A stretch of DNA of 54,608 bases from Candidatus Nomurabacteria bacterium GW2011_GWE2_34_25 (lineage in GTDB: Bacteria; Patescibacteriota; Minisyncoccia; Phycocordibacterales; UBA9973). Positions within the stretch are counted from its first letter, which is position 1, and each line of letters opens with the position of its first letter. The notes below the pieces were generated by a model. The model ran no database searches. It had not been told where the DNA came from and worked only from the letters and a program-made list of their open reading frames with translations. The position numbers were made by a program, and so were the translations under genes. This document shows, one piece after another, positions 42,853-50,994 of this stretch. The stretch is from contig LBPS01000009.1 in NCBI GenBank assembly GCA_000990325.1, positions 1-54,608 on the forward strand. Direction: 5' to 3'.

Positions 42853-43422
42853 ATGGGAAATTTTAATGATAGAGGTGGTAATAGAGGTGGCGGTGGAGGA
42901 GGTTTTAGAGGCGGAAATGGAGGCGGAGGACGTCCAAGTTTCGGTGGTGGTCGTCGAGATGATCGAGGTCCTGTGACAATGCACAAGGCTGTTTGCGATG
43001 AATGTCACAAGAGTTGTGAGGTTCCTTTCCGTCCATCACAAGATAAGCCAATATATTGTAATGATTGTTTTAGTAGCAAGAGAGATGATGGTGATCGTGC
43101 TCCACGCCGTGAATTCAGTAATGATCGTGGACCAAAGAGAGACTTCAACGATAGACCAGCTCCAACATTTGCAAAGCCAGCAGTAGCAGGGAATGACATG
43201 AGTAAACAATTGAGTGAAATGAATAGTAAGCTTGATCGTCTTATAAATGCAATAGAAAAGATGTCAGGTCCAAAAGTAGTAGCTCCTGTTGTTACTTCAA
43301 GGCCTGCCCTAAAAGTTGCTCCAGTAGTAGCTAAGAAAATTGAAGTTAAAAAAGTTGTAGCTAAAGCTCCAGTTAAAAAGGTTGCTGCTAAAAAAGTAGT
43401 AGGAAAGAAAAAGACTAAATAA
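42853..43422 (+). CDS. RGG-rich, CxxC zinc-ribbon protein with Lys/Ala tail
   Basis: 189 aa in three parts: an N-terminal Gly/Arg/Asn tract (~1-40) like RNA-binding RGG boxes; a zinc ribbon, VCDECHKSCEVPFRPSQDKPIYCNDCF (~47-73), of the type widespread in Patescibacteria; and a C-terminal Lys/Ala/Val-rich tail (~145-189, KKVVAKAPVKKVAAKKVV) resembling histone H1-like proteins. A short helix (MSKQLSEMNSKLDRLINAIEKM) separates the last two. Probably a nucleic-acid-binding protein. Own promoter and terminator. Confidence 0.75.
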   Translation: MGNFNDRGGNRGGGGGGFRGGNGGGGRPSFGGGRRDDRGPVTMHKAVCDECHKSCEVPFRPSQDKPIYCNDCFSSKRDDGDRAPRREFSNDRGPKRDFNDRPAPTFAKPAVAGNDMSKQLSEMNSKLDRLINAIEKMSGPKVVAPVVTSRPALKVAPVVAKKIEVKKVVAKAPVKKVAAKKVVGKKKTK

Positions 43423-43429
43423 ACATAAA

Positions 43430-43468
43430 AAAAGAGGCTCCTTTGTATGGTACAAAGGGGCCTCTTTT
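43430..43468. terminator. Bidirectional terminator
   Basis: 18-pair stem (43430-43447 / 43451-43468, one T·G pair), loop TGG, A- and T-rich ends. Would serve both the RGG protein gene and the small minus-strand gene beyond it. Confidence 0.88.
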
Positions 43469-43492
43469 GGGGATGATATCGTTATTATATTA

Positions 43493-43636
43493 CTACGGAA
43501 CTAACAATATCATCATAAGGGTTAAAATTGCAATAATTATAGTTATTGCTCGAAAAGAATTCCAGTCAATAAGACTAAGAATTCTTAATAAAATTTTTTG
43601 TCCCATGGCAGTAAGTTTTAGATTGTTTGAATTCAT
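43493..43636 (-). CDS. 47-residue single-pass membrane protein
   Basis: Minus-strand frame in an otherwise empty gap: MNSNNLKLTAMGQKILLRIL, then SLIDWNSFRAITIIIAILTLMMILLVP. It has an amphipathic start and one hydrophobic helix at the C-terminus. A TATAAT lies just upstream of its ATG and a terminator suited to its direction just downstream. Short length and lack of a known family keep this tentative. Confidence 0.45.
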   Translation of the reverse strand: MNSNNLKLTAMGQKILLRILSLIDWNSFRAITIIIAILTLMMILLVP

Positions 43637-43712
43637 ATAAATTATATTCTCACTTTTTCCTATAATCAATCTTTATTTTGATGAGAATGTGTGTTGTGGT
43701 AATATTAGTTAT

Positions 43713-43985
43713 ATGAACAAAGAACAATTGGATCCATTGAAAAAAGTTGAAGAGCTAACGTCTAAAGCCAATGAAGTATTTGGTAAAAGAGGGAAGTCAG
43801 TATTTGAGCGATACCCGCTAGCCTTCGCCTTGCTTGTCATCGTAGGAGCTACTCTAATGAGTCAGGGTATAAAAGAGTTAATTTTTAAAGTTTCTTTTCT
43901 AAAACAACAACCATTAATAATGTTTTTGCTTGGGATATTAATTCTTGTTATCACAGGAACATTATATAAGAAGTTAGATAAATAA
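43713..43985 (+). CDS. Small two-helix membrane protein
   Basis: 90 aa from ATG 43713 (MNKEQLDPLKKVEELTSKAN); an in-frame start at 43689 would add 8 poorly supported residues. A charged N-terminal helix, then two membrane helices (ALLVIVGATLMSQGIKELIF and PLIMFLLGILILVITGTLY). Not recognised. It ends 1 bp before the transporter gene and may be coupled to it. Confidence 0.65.
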   Translation: MNKEQLDPLKKVEELTSKANEVFGKRGKSVFERYPLAFALLVIVGATLMSQGIKELIFKVSFLKQQPLIMFLLGILILVITGTLYKKLDK

Positions 43986-43986
43986 A

Positions 43987-45207
43987 ATGAATAAAATTAA
44001 ACTCTGGTATCTATATGATTTTGCTAACTCTTTTGCCTCGGTCGTTTTGCTTTTCTATTATCCACTTATACTTTCCGAAAGAGGAGCAAGTGATATTTGG
44101 ATAGGTGTTTCGGCTTCTATTTCTACTGCCGTTCTATTGATTATATTGCCTTATCTGGGTTCATTGTCTGACAAGATAGGAAAAAGAGTTTTGTTTATAA
44201 AGATTGGTTCTATGTTAATGGTTATATCCCTTATTTTGATATCTTTTATTATAAAAGGTAGTGATGTTTTTGATTTAAAAATTTTATTCATATTATCATT
44301 TTTGTATATTTTATTTCAAATTTGTTGGCAGGGTTCATATTCTATCTATACAGCTATGTTAAGGCAGATTAGTGACGAAACAAGTAGAGTTAAAATATCT
44401 GGTCAAGGATATGGTTTTGGTCAATTAGGTAACGCTCTAGCTATTGTAATAATAAGTGCAATAATAGGTACCTCTGTAGTATTTTTAGGTTTAAGTGGTA
44501 AAGTTTTAGCATTGTTTTTAGGTGCGTTATTCTTTTTACTGTTAACTAGTCTTTTCTTTTTTCAAAAAGAGTCTACTAAAAATGATTCAGTTAATCATTT
44601 TTCTTATAAGGAATTTTTCAAAAAGATAAAAAATAATAAAAGAGTGTTTTATTTCTTAATAGGTTATTCTTTGCTTGCTGATGCCTTACTTACTTTTCAA
44701 TTATACATAGCATTGTATGTGAGTAAGGTATTTGATTTTTCAGATAAAGGCGTTTCCTATGTTGCAGTCATAGGGCTTGTTTTTGCTATGATTGGGGGAT
44801 TTATAACTAGTATATTTGTAAAAAAATTAAAAAATAAAAACAGAGCTTTGATAGTAGCAGGGTTATCTTATGGAGTTAGTTTTGGCTTGTGTGCTTTAAT
44901 GCCAGTGGTATCTTCAGCTGTATTTATTGTGGTGGCCCTAAGTGGTCTTTTCTTTGGAATTCTATTTTCTTTATTCAGAGTAATTTATTCAGAAATATCA
45001 CCTATGGATTCTCAAGGCGAATTCTTCAGTATATTTACCGTATTTGAAAAAGCTGCTTCAGTTGTTGGTCCACTTGTTTGGTTGTTAACATTTTATTTAT
45101 TGAGAAGTTTTGGAGAAAGTATCCAGTATAGAGGCTCCGTTTTATTACTAATGATAATTTGTTTTATTGGAATTTATTATTTAAAGAAAAGTGAAAAGTT
45201 CTCTTAA
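43987..45207 (+). CDS. MFS transporter, UMF1/Atg22-like
   Basis: 406 aa, about twelve membrane helices. The opening WYLYDFANSFASVVLLFYYPLIL matches the YDWANS signature of the UMF1 family, and a loop PYLGSLSDKIGKRVLF fits MFS motif A. A central cytosolic loop (QKESTKNDSVNHFSYKEFFKKIKNNKR) splits the halves. Substrates unknown; eukaryotic relatives release amino acids from vacuoles. Confidence 0.82.
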   Translation: MNKIKLWYLYDFANSFASVVLLFYYPLILSERGASDIWIGVSASISTAVLLIILPYLGSLSDKIGKRVLFIKIGSMLMVISLILISFIIKGSDVFDLKILFILSFLYILFQICWQGSYSIYTAMLRQISDETSRVKISGQGYGFGQLGNALAIVIISAIIGTSVVFLGLSGKVLALFLGALFFLLLTSLFFFQKESTKNDSVNHFSYKEFFKKIKNNKRVFYFLIGYSLLADALLTFQLYIALYVSKVFDFSDKGVSYVAVIGLVFAMIGGFITSIFVKKLKNKNRALIVAGLSYGVSFGLCALMPVVSSAVFIVVALSGLFFGILFSLFRVIYSEISPMDSQGEFFSIFTVFEKAASVVGPLVWLLTFYLLRSFGESIQYRGSVLLLMIICFIGIYYLKKSEKFS

Positions 45208-45233
45208 TTTTAGAATAATATATTATTATCTAT

Positions 45234-45644
45234 ATGGGTGAATTATTTAAAATATTTTTTGGTATTAAAAAAAGAAAAATATACAGAAAAGTAAAAACTA
45301 AGAGAAAAAATTTAAATTATTTGAAATACAAAGTACAAGCAGGCATTCTAGTGAAAGAAAGATTGGAATATTTTAACCAATTTTATAATTATAAGTGGGG
45401 AAGGGTTACAATCAGGAATCAAAAGACGCGGTGGGGGAGCTGTTCAAAACATGGGAATTTGAATTTCAATTACAAGATAGTATTACTTACTCCAAAACAA
45501 GCAGACTATATAATAGTCCACGAATTGTGTCATCTAAAAGAATTTAATCACTCACAAAGGTTTTGGGATTTGGTGGCAGTGACTGTGCCAGATTATAAAG
45601 AAGTTCGACACAGCTTACGAAAAAACGGTCTTCGACTTGGGTAA
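45234..45644 (+). CDS. YgjP-like metallopeptidase (DUF45, zincin)
   Basis: 136 aa: basic N-terminus, RNQKTRWGSCSKHGNLNFNYKIVLLTPKQADYIIVHELCHLKEFNHSQRFW. HELCH is the zincin HExxH motif and the downstream His in NHSQRFW is the third ligand; TRWGSCS is the family signature. Possibly a SprT/WSS1-like protease or a nucleotide-linked hydrolase. The N-terminal part of longer YgjP proteins is missing. Confidence 0.88.
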   Translation: MGELFKIFFGIKKRKIYRKVKTKRKNLNYLKYKVQAGILVKERLEYFNQFYNYKWGRVTIRNQKTRWGSCSKHGNLNFNYKIVLLTPKQADYIIVHELCHLKEFNHSQRFWDLVAVTVPDYKEVRHSLRKNGLRLG

Positions 45645-45653
45645 TTTTTAATC

Positions 45654-45680
45654 CCAGAAAGGGGTTTAACCCCTTTCTGG
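45654..45680. terminator. Perfect hairpin after the metallopeptidase gene
   Basis: CCAGAAAGGGG / CCCCTTTCTGG with loop TTTAA. No T-run, so factor-independent termination is uncertain. Confidence 0.55.
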
Positions 45681-45731
45681 AGGCATAGAACCTTTCTATT
45701 TAAGTAAAAATAAGGTAGAGTATGAATCTAT

Positions 45732-47204
45732 ATGGCTCACGGAGAAGTAGTAATACGTTTTGAAAAGGTTTCTTTTGAATACGGGCACAATAAACCGATA
45801 CTGGATGCGGTTGACTTTTCTGTGCGTCGGGGCATGAAAGTGACAATCATGGGTCAGAATGGCGCAGGTAAGAGTACCCTGTTCTCCCTTATAACAGGAG
45901 AAAGACAACCAGAAGATGGCCAAGTTCATTTAGCTCAGAGGACGACTATTGCACTTTCTCGCCAAGTTATTCCTCGTGATGAGCTTGATCTATCTGTACG
46001 TGAATTTTTCTTGAAATGTTTTACAAATAAAGTTTACGATATCGACCCTCGCATTGATGATGTACTTGAAATAGTAAATTTGAAAGGCCACGAGAAAGTT
46101 CATGAGAGAACTATCCGTTCTTTTTCGGGTGGTCAGCAAGCAAGACTTTTACTTGCCTCTGCTTTAATACAAGAACCAGATGTTTTACTTTTAGATGAGC
46201 CGACAAACAATCTTGATAAGGCGGGCATAGAGCATCTAACTGATTTCTTAGTTAAATACAAGAAGACGGTTATTGTTATTTCTCACGATGCTCACTTTCT
46301 GAATTCATTTACTGACGCGGTGCTTTACTTAGATGTATATACAAAGAAGATAGAACAATACGTAGGTAACTATACAGACGTAAGAGACCAAATCACAGCT
46401 CGGATGGAACGTGAGAATAGGAAGAACGCACTTCTTTCAAAAGAAATTCAAGCCAAGAAAGATCAGGCCAATGCCTTCGCTATGAAAGGGGGTAATCTCC
46501 GTGCTGTTGCTAAGCGTATGCGAGACCTCGCAGAGGAGCTTGAAGAAGAGAAGGTGGATGTAAGAAAAGAAGATAAGACTATCAGGAATTTCATAATTCC
46601 AACTCAAGATGATTATGTCGGGGATATTGTAACTTTTAGTTCAGTTCCAATATACAAGAATCACAAAATAAAAAATATAAAAGTAAATGTAAAACTTCGC
46701 AAGAACAAGCATTTACTCCTTTCTGGTCCAAATGGTATTGGCAAGAGTACATTGCTTGAGTCTATAGTGAAAGGGAAAGTGGAAGGAATTTTCATTTCTC
46801 CCCTAGTTAGGGTTGGTTATTATCGGCAAGATTTCTCAACTCTAAATTTTAGTGATACTGTCTATGAATCCTTAGCAGAAACAATGAGAGAGGTAAGTGG
46901 TAAGGTTCACGAAGAAAGTATTCGTGCGACAGCTGCCAGCTTCCTTATTACTGGTGATATGGTTTATACACAAATCGGAAGTTTGTCTGAAGGACAGAAA
47001 GGCTTAGTGGCTTTTGCCAAACTTGTACTGACTCGTCCAGGGCTTCTGATACTCGATGAACCGACTAACCATATCAACTTCCGTCACCTACCTGTGATAG
47101 CTAAAGCCCTCAGTGATTACAAGGGAGCCATGATCCTAGTCTCTCACGTGCCAGACTTTGTAGAGAAGATACGTATTGATGAAATCCTTGATTTAGATAA
47201 ATAA
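45732..47204 (+). CDS. ABC-F family ATPase
   Basis: 490 aa with two ABC cassettes and no membrane segments. Cassette 1: GQNGAGKSTLFSLI, SFSGGQQARLLLASALI, DVLLLDEPTNNLD. Cassette 2: GPNGIGKSTLLESI, SLSEGQKGLVAFAKLV, GLLILDEPTNHINF. The linker (~225-285) is Lys/Glu-rich. ABC-F proteins bind the ribosomal E site and relieve stalling or confer resistance. The second signature is degenerate (SEGQ). Subtype not decidable. Confidence 0.93.
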   Translation: MAHGEVVIRFEKVSFEYGHNKPILDAVDFSVRRGMKVTIMGQNGAGKSTLFSLITGERQPEDGQVHLAQRTTIALSRQVIPRDELDLSVREFFLKCFTNKVYDIDPRIDDVLEIVNLKGHEKVHERTIRSFSGGQQARLLLASALIQEPDVLLLDEPTNNLDKAGIEHLTDFLVKYKKTVIVISHDAHFLNSFTDAVLYLDVYTKKIEQYVGNYTDVRDQITARMERENRKNALLSKEIQAKKDQANAFAMKGGNLRAVAKRMRDLAEELEEEKVDVRKEDKTIRNFIIPTQDDYVGDIVTFSSVPIYKNHKIKNIKVNVKLRKNKHLLLSGPNGIGKSTLLESIVKGKVEGIFISPLVRVGYYRQDFSTLNFSDTVYESLAETMREVSGKVHEESIRATAASFLITGDMVYTQIGSLSEGQKGLVAFAKLVLTRPGLLILDEPTNHINFRHLPVIAKALSDYKGAMILVSHVPDFVEKIRIDEILDLDK

Positions 47205-47250
47205 CCGAGAAATAGTTATATTTATCAGATTATTTTTACTATTTTTAGCA

Positions 47251-47280
47251 TTGACAAAAGTATACAAAAGATAGTATAAT
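47251..47280 (+). promoter_or_regulatory. Strong consensus promoter of the Gly/Tyr-rich protein gene
   Basis: TTGACA (47251-47256), 18-nt spacing, TATAAT (47275-47280), 9 nt before the ATG. The best match to the housekeeping consensus in the window. Confidence 0.8.
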
Positions 47281-47289
47281 AAAGTCGTT

Positions 47290-47673
47290 ATGAAAAAAAC
47301 TCTAATTACATTTTCAGTATTTATTTTATTTATAAGTTTTGGTTTTTTGGCTGCTCCGGCCTATTCGGAAGCATATTTAATTGGTTTTTATCCAGGGCAT
47401 TATCCTTCATACGGCTATGGTAATTATGGTGAATATAATAATTATTATGGTAATGACGGTTACTATAGTAAACATGGATATTATGGAGGGTATGGTAGTT
47501 ATGGAAGTGGCTCATACTATGGAGGGTATGGTAGTAATTATGATAGATATGGTGGTAGCTCATATTATGGAGGGTATGGTAGTTATGGAAGTGGCTCATA
47601 CTATGGAGGGTATGGCAATTATTATCCATCATACAGTTATTATGGGTGTTCATACTATTGTAGTTATTATTAA
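47290..47673 (+). CDS. Exported Gly/Tyr/Ser-rich repeat protein
   Basis: 127 aa. Signal peptide KKTLITFSVFILFISFGFLAAPAYSEA; the mature part is almost only Gly, Tyr and Ser with repeats of SYYGGYGS and YGSGS, the 60-bp unit at ~47510-47545 recurring at ~47570-47605. The end SYYGCSYYCSYY has two cysteines. Such sequences form flexible, adhesive or phase-separating surface material. The consensus promoter predicts high expression. Family not recognised. Confidence 0.75.
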   Translation: MKKTLITFSVFILFISFGFLAAPAYSEAYLIGFYPGHYPSYGYGNYGEYNNYYGNDGYYSKHGYYGGYGSYGSGSYYGGYGSNYDRYGGSSYYGGYGSYGSGSYYGGYGNYYPSYSYYGCSYYCSYY

Positions 47674-47685
47674 AAAATTGAAAAT

Positions 47686-47718
47686 AAAAATTCCCCGACA
47701 TAAAATCGGGGAATTTTT
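47686..47718. terminator. Bidirectional terminator
   Basis: 13-bp stem AAAAATTCCCCGA / TCGGGGAATTTTT between convergent genes; loop of 7 nt. Confidence 0.92.
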
Positions 47719-47724
47719 ATTTAT

Positions 47725-48774
47725 TTAATCTTCCAATTGAGGTTTCTCAATTGATTGCATTTCTATACTTATAGTATCTCCAGTTATTCTCATGACATCT
47801 TTATCTATCTTTCTAAATTCATGGTTTGATTTATTGAAATGGTTTACTGTCGTCTCAAGAGCGTTGCCAAGCTTCTGATGCATTTCTTCGTAACTTCGAA
47901 GATGCTTACCTAGCTCGCTAACTCTTTTCACTATATCCTTTGCACTTTCTTCTATTTGCATGGCTTTAAGTCCTTGAAGCACTGTCTGCAAGTAAGCAAG
48001 GAATGAAGTAGGAGAAACAATGATAACTTTGTATTTACTTGCCGCTCTTTGGATAAGGTTCTCCGTGTCTTCGTTAATAGCACCGATCTTATTGATAAGT
48101 AGATCGTAGTAGATAGCTTCGTGAGGTATGAACATAAATGCGAAGTCCATAGTGCCTTTGTCTGGTTGAATGTATTTAGAAGTCTCTGCAATACGATTCT
48201 TTAAATCATTTACAAATACTTTCTCGAGACGGTCCTTTTCCGTTTTATCATTTGTCTCACTTATACGATTGTAATTTTCAAGAGAGAATTTAGAATCTAT
48301 GGGTATTACTTTGTCTTTTACGAAGACCGCTGCGTCGACGATTGTGCCATCGGGGAAGGGGTATTGCATCTGGTAACTTCCAGGAGGCATTATATTCTTG
48401 AGTAATGTTTCCAAGTAGTACTCTCCGAGGATTCCTCTTTGCTTAGGATTCTTTAGGATATCTTGAAGATTTTGAAGTTGGTCGGCAAAGGATACGACTT
48501 GCTTGTTGGTTTCATCGAGTCTAGTAATCTTCTCTGTAATATCGGCAATAATCCTAGAAGTCTCAGACGATTGAAAACGCATCGTCTGGTTGATTTCTTT
48601 CTGCGATTCACCCAGCTTGCTATCTATCGTTCTTGAAAGTTCGTTTATTTGATTCAGAAGTAATTGTACGGAATTATCACTTTTTTCTTCAGGCTTCTTT
48701 TTCGAGATTAAAACAACTCCGACAATTATGGCGATTATAATTATAACTAAAAGTATAATAATTAAAGTATTCAT
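47725..48774 (-). CDS. rmuC: RmuC-family DNA recombination protein
   Basis: 349 aa. One N-terminal membrane helix (LIIILLVIIIIAIIVGVVLI), a coiled coil (~40-105), then the RmuC nuclease-like core: KQRGILGEYYLETLLKNIMPPGSYQMQY, DAAVFVKDKVIPIDSKFSLENY, KGTMDFAFMFIPHEAIYYDLL, YKVIIVSPTSFLAYLQTVLQGLK. RmuC limits rearrangements at inverted repeats in E. coli, of interest in a genome with many palindromes. Endonuclease-like D...E-x-K residues (DAAV, PIDSK) are present. Confidence 0.92.
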   Translation of the reverse strand: MNTLIIILLVIIIIAIIVGVVLISKKKPEEKSDNSVQLLLNQINELSRTIDSKLGESQKEINQTMRFQSSETSRIIADITEKITRLDETNKQVVSFADQLQNLQDILKNPKQRGILGEYYLETLLKNIMPPGSYQMQYPFPDGTIVDAAVFVKDKVIPIDSKFSLENYNRISETNDKTEKDRLEKVFVNDLKNRIAETSKYIQPDKGTMDFAFMFIPHEAIYYDLLINKIGAINEDTENLIQRAASKYKVIIVSPTSFLAYLQTVLQGLKAMQIEESAKDIVKRVSELGKHLRSYEEMHQKLGNALETTVNHFNKSNHEFRKIDKDVMRITGDTISIEMQSIEKPQLED

Positions 48775-48798
48775 ATATGTGTTTATTTTAGCACAATT

Positions 48799-49524
48799 TT
48801 ATTGCAATTTCCTCAAATAATATTTCAAAGTATATACCCAATCTTCTTCATTGTCAGGATTCTGTTCTTTCTGGGCGAGCATCCATTCTAAGTATCCGCG
48901 GTCTATGTCTGCTACTTCTGCTACTGTTTTACCGTTATGCTTCCCAAAATTAAACAAATTCATGATAGAGGGCTTTGAAGATATCTCTATCATTTTTTCT
49001 ATGGCTTTATCTTGGTCTATATTTTCTTCTTTTATTATTTTAGACAACAATCTCTCAAAAAGTTTTTCAAGTACTAGTACGTCACCGAGGGCATCATGAG
49101 CTGAAGCTTCGATATTAATATCTAAATAATATCTTAAGAATTGAAGCTTGTATTGAGGAATAATATTTTCTTTATCTAAATATCTTGCGACACGAAGCGT
49201 GCAGATAAAATTTGTTGGCTTGATATTTTCTTTGTCTATGATTGCAATATCAAACTTGGCATTATGAGCAACAACAACAGAATTTGAATCTTCAAATAAT
49301 TCTTTTATTTTCTTGCACCCAACACTATCCCTGAATGCTTCTTTGTCTGCAACCATCTTGTTTGTTATGTGGGTGATGGCGCTAGCTTCAGGCGGAATAG
49401 GGATAGAAGGCTTGTAAAGTTCGCAGAAAGTTTCATTACCTGTTTTATAAGCTATCTGGCAAAGAAAATCCTTTTTAGGCTCATTGCCTGTTGTCTCCGT
49501 ATCAAAAAATATAATTTTTTTCAT
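48799..49524 (-). CDS. DnaQ-like 3'-5' exonuclease with ExoX-type C-terminus
   Basis: 241 aa. DEDDh exonuclease motifs: FFDTETTG (ExoI), VVVAHNAKFDIAII (ExoII) and ASAHDALGDVLVLEKLF (ExoIII with HxxxxD). The C-terminal FNFGKHNGKTVAEVADIDRGYLEWMLAQK is the extra module found in exonuclease X-like proteins. Likely roles are repair or proofreading. Upstream TAGAAT lies 8 nt before the ATG. Confidence 0.9.
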   Translation of the reverse strand: MKKIIFFDTETTGNEPKKDFLCQIAYKTGNETFCELYKPSIPIPPEASAITHITNKMVADKEAFRDSVGCKKIKELFEDSNSVVVAHNAKFDIAIIDKENIKPTNFICTLRVARYLDKENIIPQYKLQFLRYYLDINIEASAHDALGDVLVLEKLFERLLSKIIKEENIDQDKAIEKMIEISSKPSIMNLFNFGKHNGKTVAEVADIDRGYLEWMLAQKEQNPDNEEDWVYTLKYYLRKLQ

Positions 49525-49551
49525 ATCCTAGTATTCTACCACTAGAAAAGA

Positions 49552-49557
49552 TATAAT
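49552..49557 (+). promoter_or_regulatory. -10 box of the PQ-loop-like membrane protein gene
   Basis: TATAAT, 7 nt before the ATG at 49565. Confidence 0.5.
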
Positions 49558-49564
49558 CAAAAAT

Positions 49565-50149
49565 ATGTTGGAATTTTTTGGATATCTATCAGGCATATTA
49601 ATGATGCTTTCGGTTATTCCTTATGCTCGGAGTATTCTAAGGGGAGAGACAAAACCTCAAAGGATGACTTGGCTTATTTGGACTATTCTTATCTTGATTG
49701 CTTTCTTTTCGCAATTAGCCAAAGGTGCCACATGGTCGCTCTTGCTTACCGCTGGGGATGCTATTGCTATTCTTATTACATTTATTCTCTCTATAAAATT
49801 TGGCGTTGGAGGTTTTCGAAAGATAGATATTATTTCTCTTTTTGGAGCCGGTTTTAGTCTTTTACTTTGGTATCTTACCAGCGAACCAGCGGTGGCTCTG
49901 TTCTTAATTATTTTAATTGATTTAATTGGAGTTAATTTAACAGTTGTAAAAACTTGGAAAAATCCAGAAACTGAAAACTGGGTAGCTTGGGCCATATGCG
50001 GAGTTGGGGGACTGTTCGGAATTCTATCTGTTGGTAGTTTCAATCTTATTCTTCTTTCCTATCCTTTATATATCTGTTTAGCCAATTCAACTATTGCTCT
50101 AATAGTGATAAGTAGGAAAAAGTATTTACATTTGGTAAATAAAGTATAA
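49565..50149 (+). CDS. Six- or seven-helix membrane protein, PQ-loop/SWEET-like
   Basis: 194 aa. Two related halves: LSVIPYARSILRGETKPQRMTWLIWTILILIAF and LIGVNLTVVKTWKNPETENWVAWAICGVGGLFGIL each place a Pro/Trp-containing helix after a basic loop, reminiscent of PQ-loop transporters. Seven hydrophobic segments are visible. No substrate can be assigned. Confidence 0.6.
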   Translation: MLEFFGYLSGILMMLSVIPYARSILRGETKPQRMTWLIWTILILIAFFSQLAKGATWSLLLTAGDAIAILITFILSIKFGVGGFRKIDIISLFGAGFSLLLWYLTSEPAVALFLIILIDLIGVNLTVVKTWKNPETENWVAWAICGVGGLFGILSVGSFNLILLSYPLYICLANSTIALIVISRKKYLHLVNKV

Positions 50150-50155
50150 ATTTGC

Positions 50156-50161
50156 TACAAT
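50156..50161 (+). promoter_or_regulatory. -10 box, leaderless, of the YqeY gene
   Basis: TACAAT ends 6 nt before the ATG at 50168. Confidence 0.5.
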
Positions 50162-50167
50162 ATAGAC

Positions 50168-50623
50168 ATGACATTACATGAACAAATTAGGAATAATATA
50201 AAAGAGAGTATGAAAGCAGGGGACAAGGTTCGCCTTGAAGTTATGCGAGGGCTACTCACAGCTTTTACCAATGAGCTTGTGGCAACAGCTAGAACCCCTC
50301 AAGATATGCTTAATGATGAGGAAGCTATAAAGGTTATTACTCGAGCAGCTAAACAAAGGAAGGATTCCATAGAGCAGTTCACAAAAGGTGGGCGTACAGA
50401 CCTAGTAGATGTAGAGACGGATCAGCTTCACATACTCGAAGAGTTTTTACCTAAACTTATGGAAGAAAATGAAATAGAAGAAATTATAAAAACTATGATG
50501 ACGGAACTTGCGGTTAAAGATTTAACAAAGAAAGGAATGTTCATGGCGGGGGTTATGAAAGACTTAAAGGGTAGGGCCGATGGTGCTCTCGTCAAAGAAG
50601 TTGTCGATAGATTATTTGTTTAA
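50168..50623 (+). CDS. yqeY: GatB/YqeY domain protein
   Basis: 151 aa, all-helical: LHEQIRNNIKESMKAGDKVRLEVMRGLLTAFTNE, KVITRAAKQRKDSIEQFTKGGRTDLVDVETDQLHILEEFLPKLM and the C-terminal tail domain KGMFMAGVMKDLKGRADGALVKEVV. Shares the tail of GatB, the tRNA-binding subunit of the amidotransferase; stand-alone YqeY is of uncertain role in tRNA handling. Confidence 0.92.
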   Translation: MTLHEQIRNNIKESMKAGDKVRLEVMRGLLTAFTNELVATARTPQDMLNDEEAIKVITRAAKQRKDSIEQFTKGGRTDLVDVETDQLHILEEFLPKLMEENEIEEIIKTMMTELAVKDLTKKGMFMAGVMKDLKGRADGALVKEVVDRLFV

Positions 50624-50641
50624 TTTAAAAATATAATAAAT

Positions 50642-50989
50642 ATGCGTATCATTTTACATTGGATTATAATTTCTGCTTCAGTAATAGCCACTACATATAT
50701 AGTATCGGGCATTAGTTTGTCGCCAGTAGTATGGACAGCTCTTGTCGTGGGAGCATGTCTAACTCTTTTCAATATGTTTATCAAGCCAATAATAAATATA
50801 CTTACTCTTCCTCTCAATATTGTGACCCTAGGATTGTTCTCATTGGTAGTGAATGGATTACTCTTTTGGTTTTTGGGAAGTGTCATAAAAGGATTTTCGG
50901 TCAGTACTTTTACAGCTGCTTTCGTCGGAGCGATATTGGTTTCTGTTATAAATTGGGTTCTTAGAAAAGTGTTCCACTTTGATTTGTAA
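50642..50989 (+). CDS. Four-helix membrane protein of the phage-holin-like/DUF360 type
   Basis: 115 aa, four membrane helices with the family pattern SGISLSPVVWTALVVGACLTLFNMFIKPIINILTLPLNIVTLGLFSLVVNGLLFWFLG. Often annotated as phage holin family IV, but it is widespread on chromosomes away from prophages; no phage gene is near. Function unknown. 6 bp ahead of the DedA-like gene. Confidence 0.8.
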   Translation: MRIILHWIIISASVIATTYIVSGISLSPVVWTALVVGACLTLFNMFIKPIINILTLPLNIVTLGLFSLVVNGLLFWFLGSVIKGFSVSTFTAAFVGAILVSVINWVLRKVFHFDL

Positions 50990-50994
50990 TTTTT

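Noticed and set aside
47480..47640. Possible CRISPR-like spaced repeats
   Set aside because: The repeats are in frame, code for YYGGYGS units and lack unique spacers of constant length.
47330..47701. His/Asn/Tyr-rich frame antisense to the Gly/Tyr-rich gene
   Set aside because: Shadow of a repetitive coding sequence; the plus-strand gene has a signal peptide, promoter and terminator.
50642..50989. Prophage holin
   Set aside because: No other phage genes nearby; the family is common on chromosomes.
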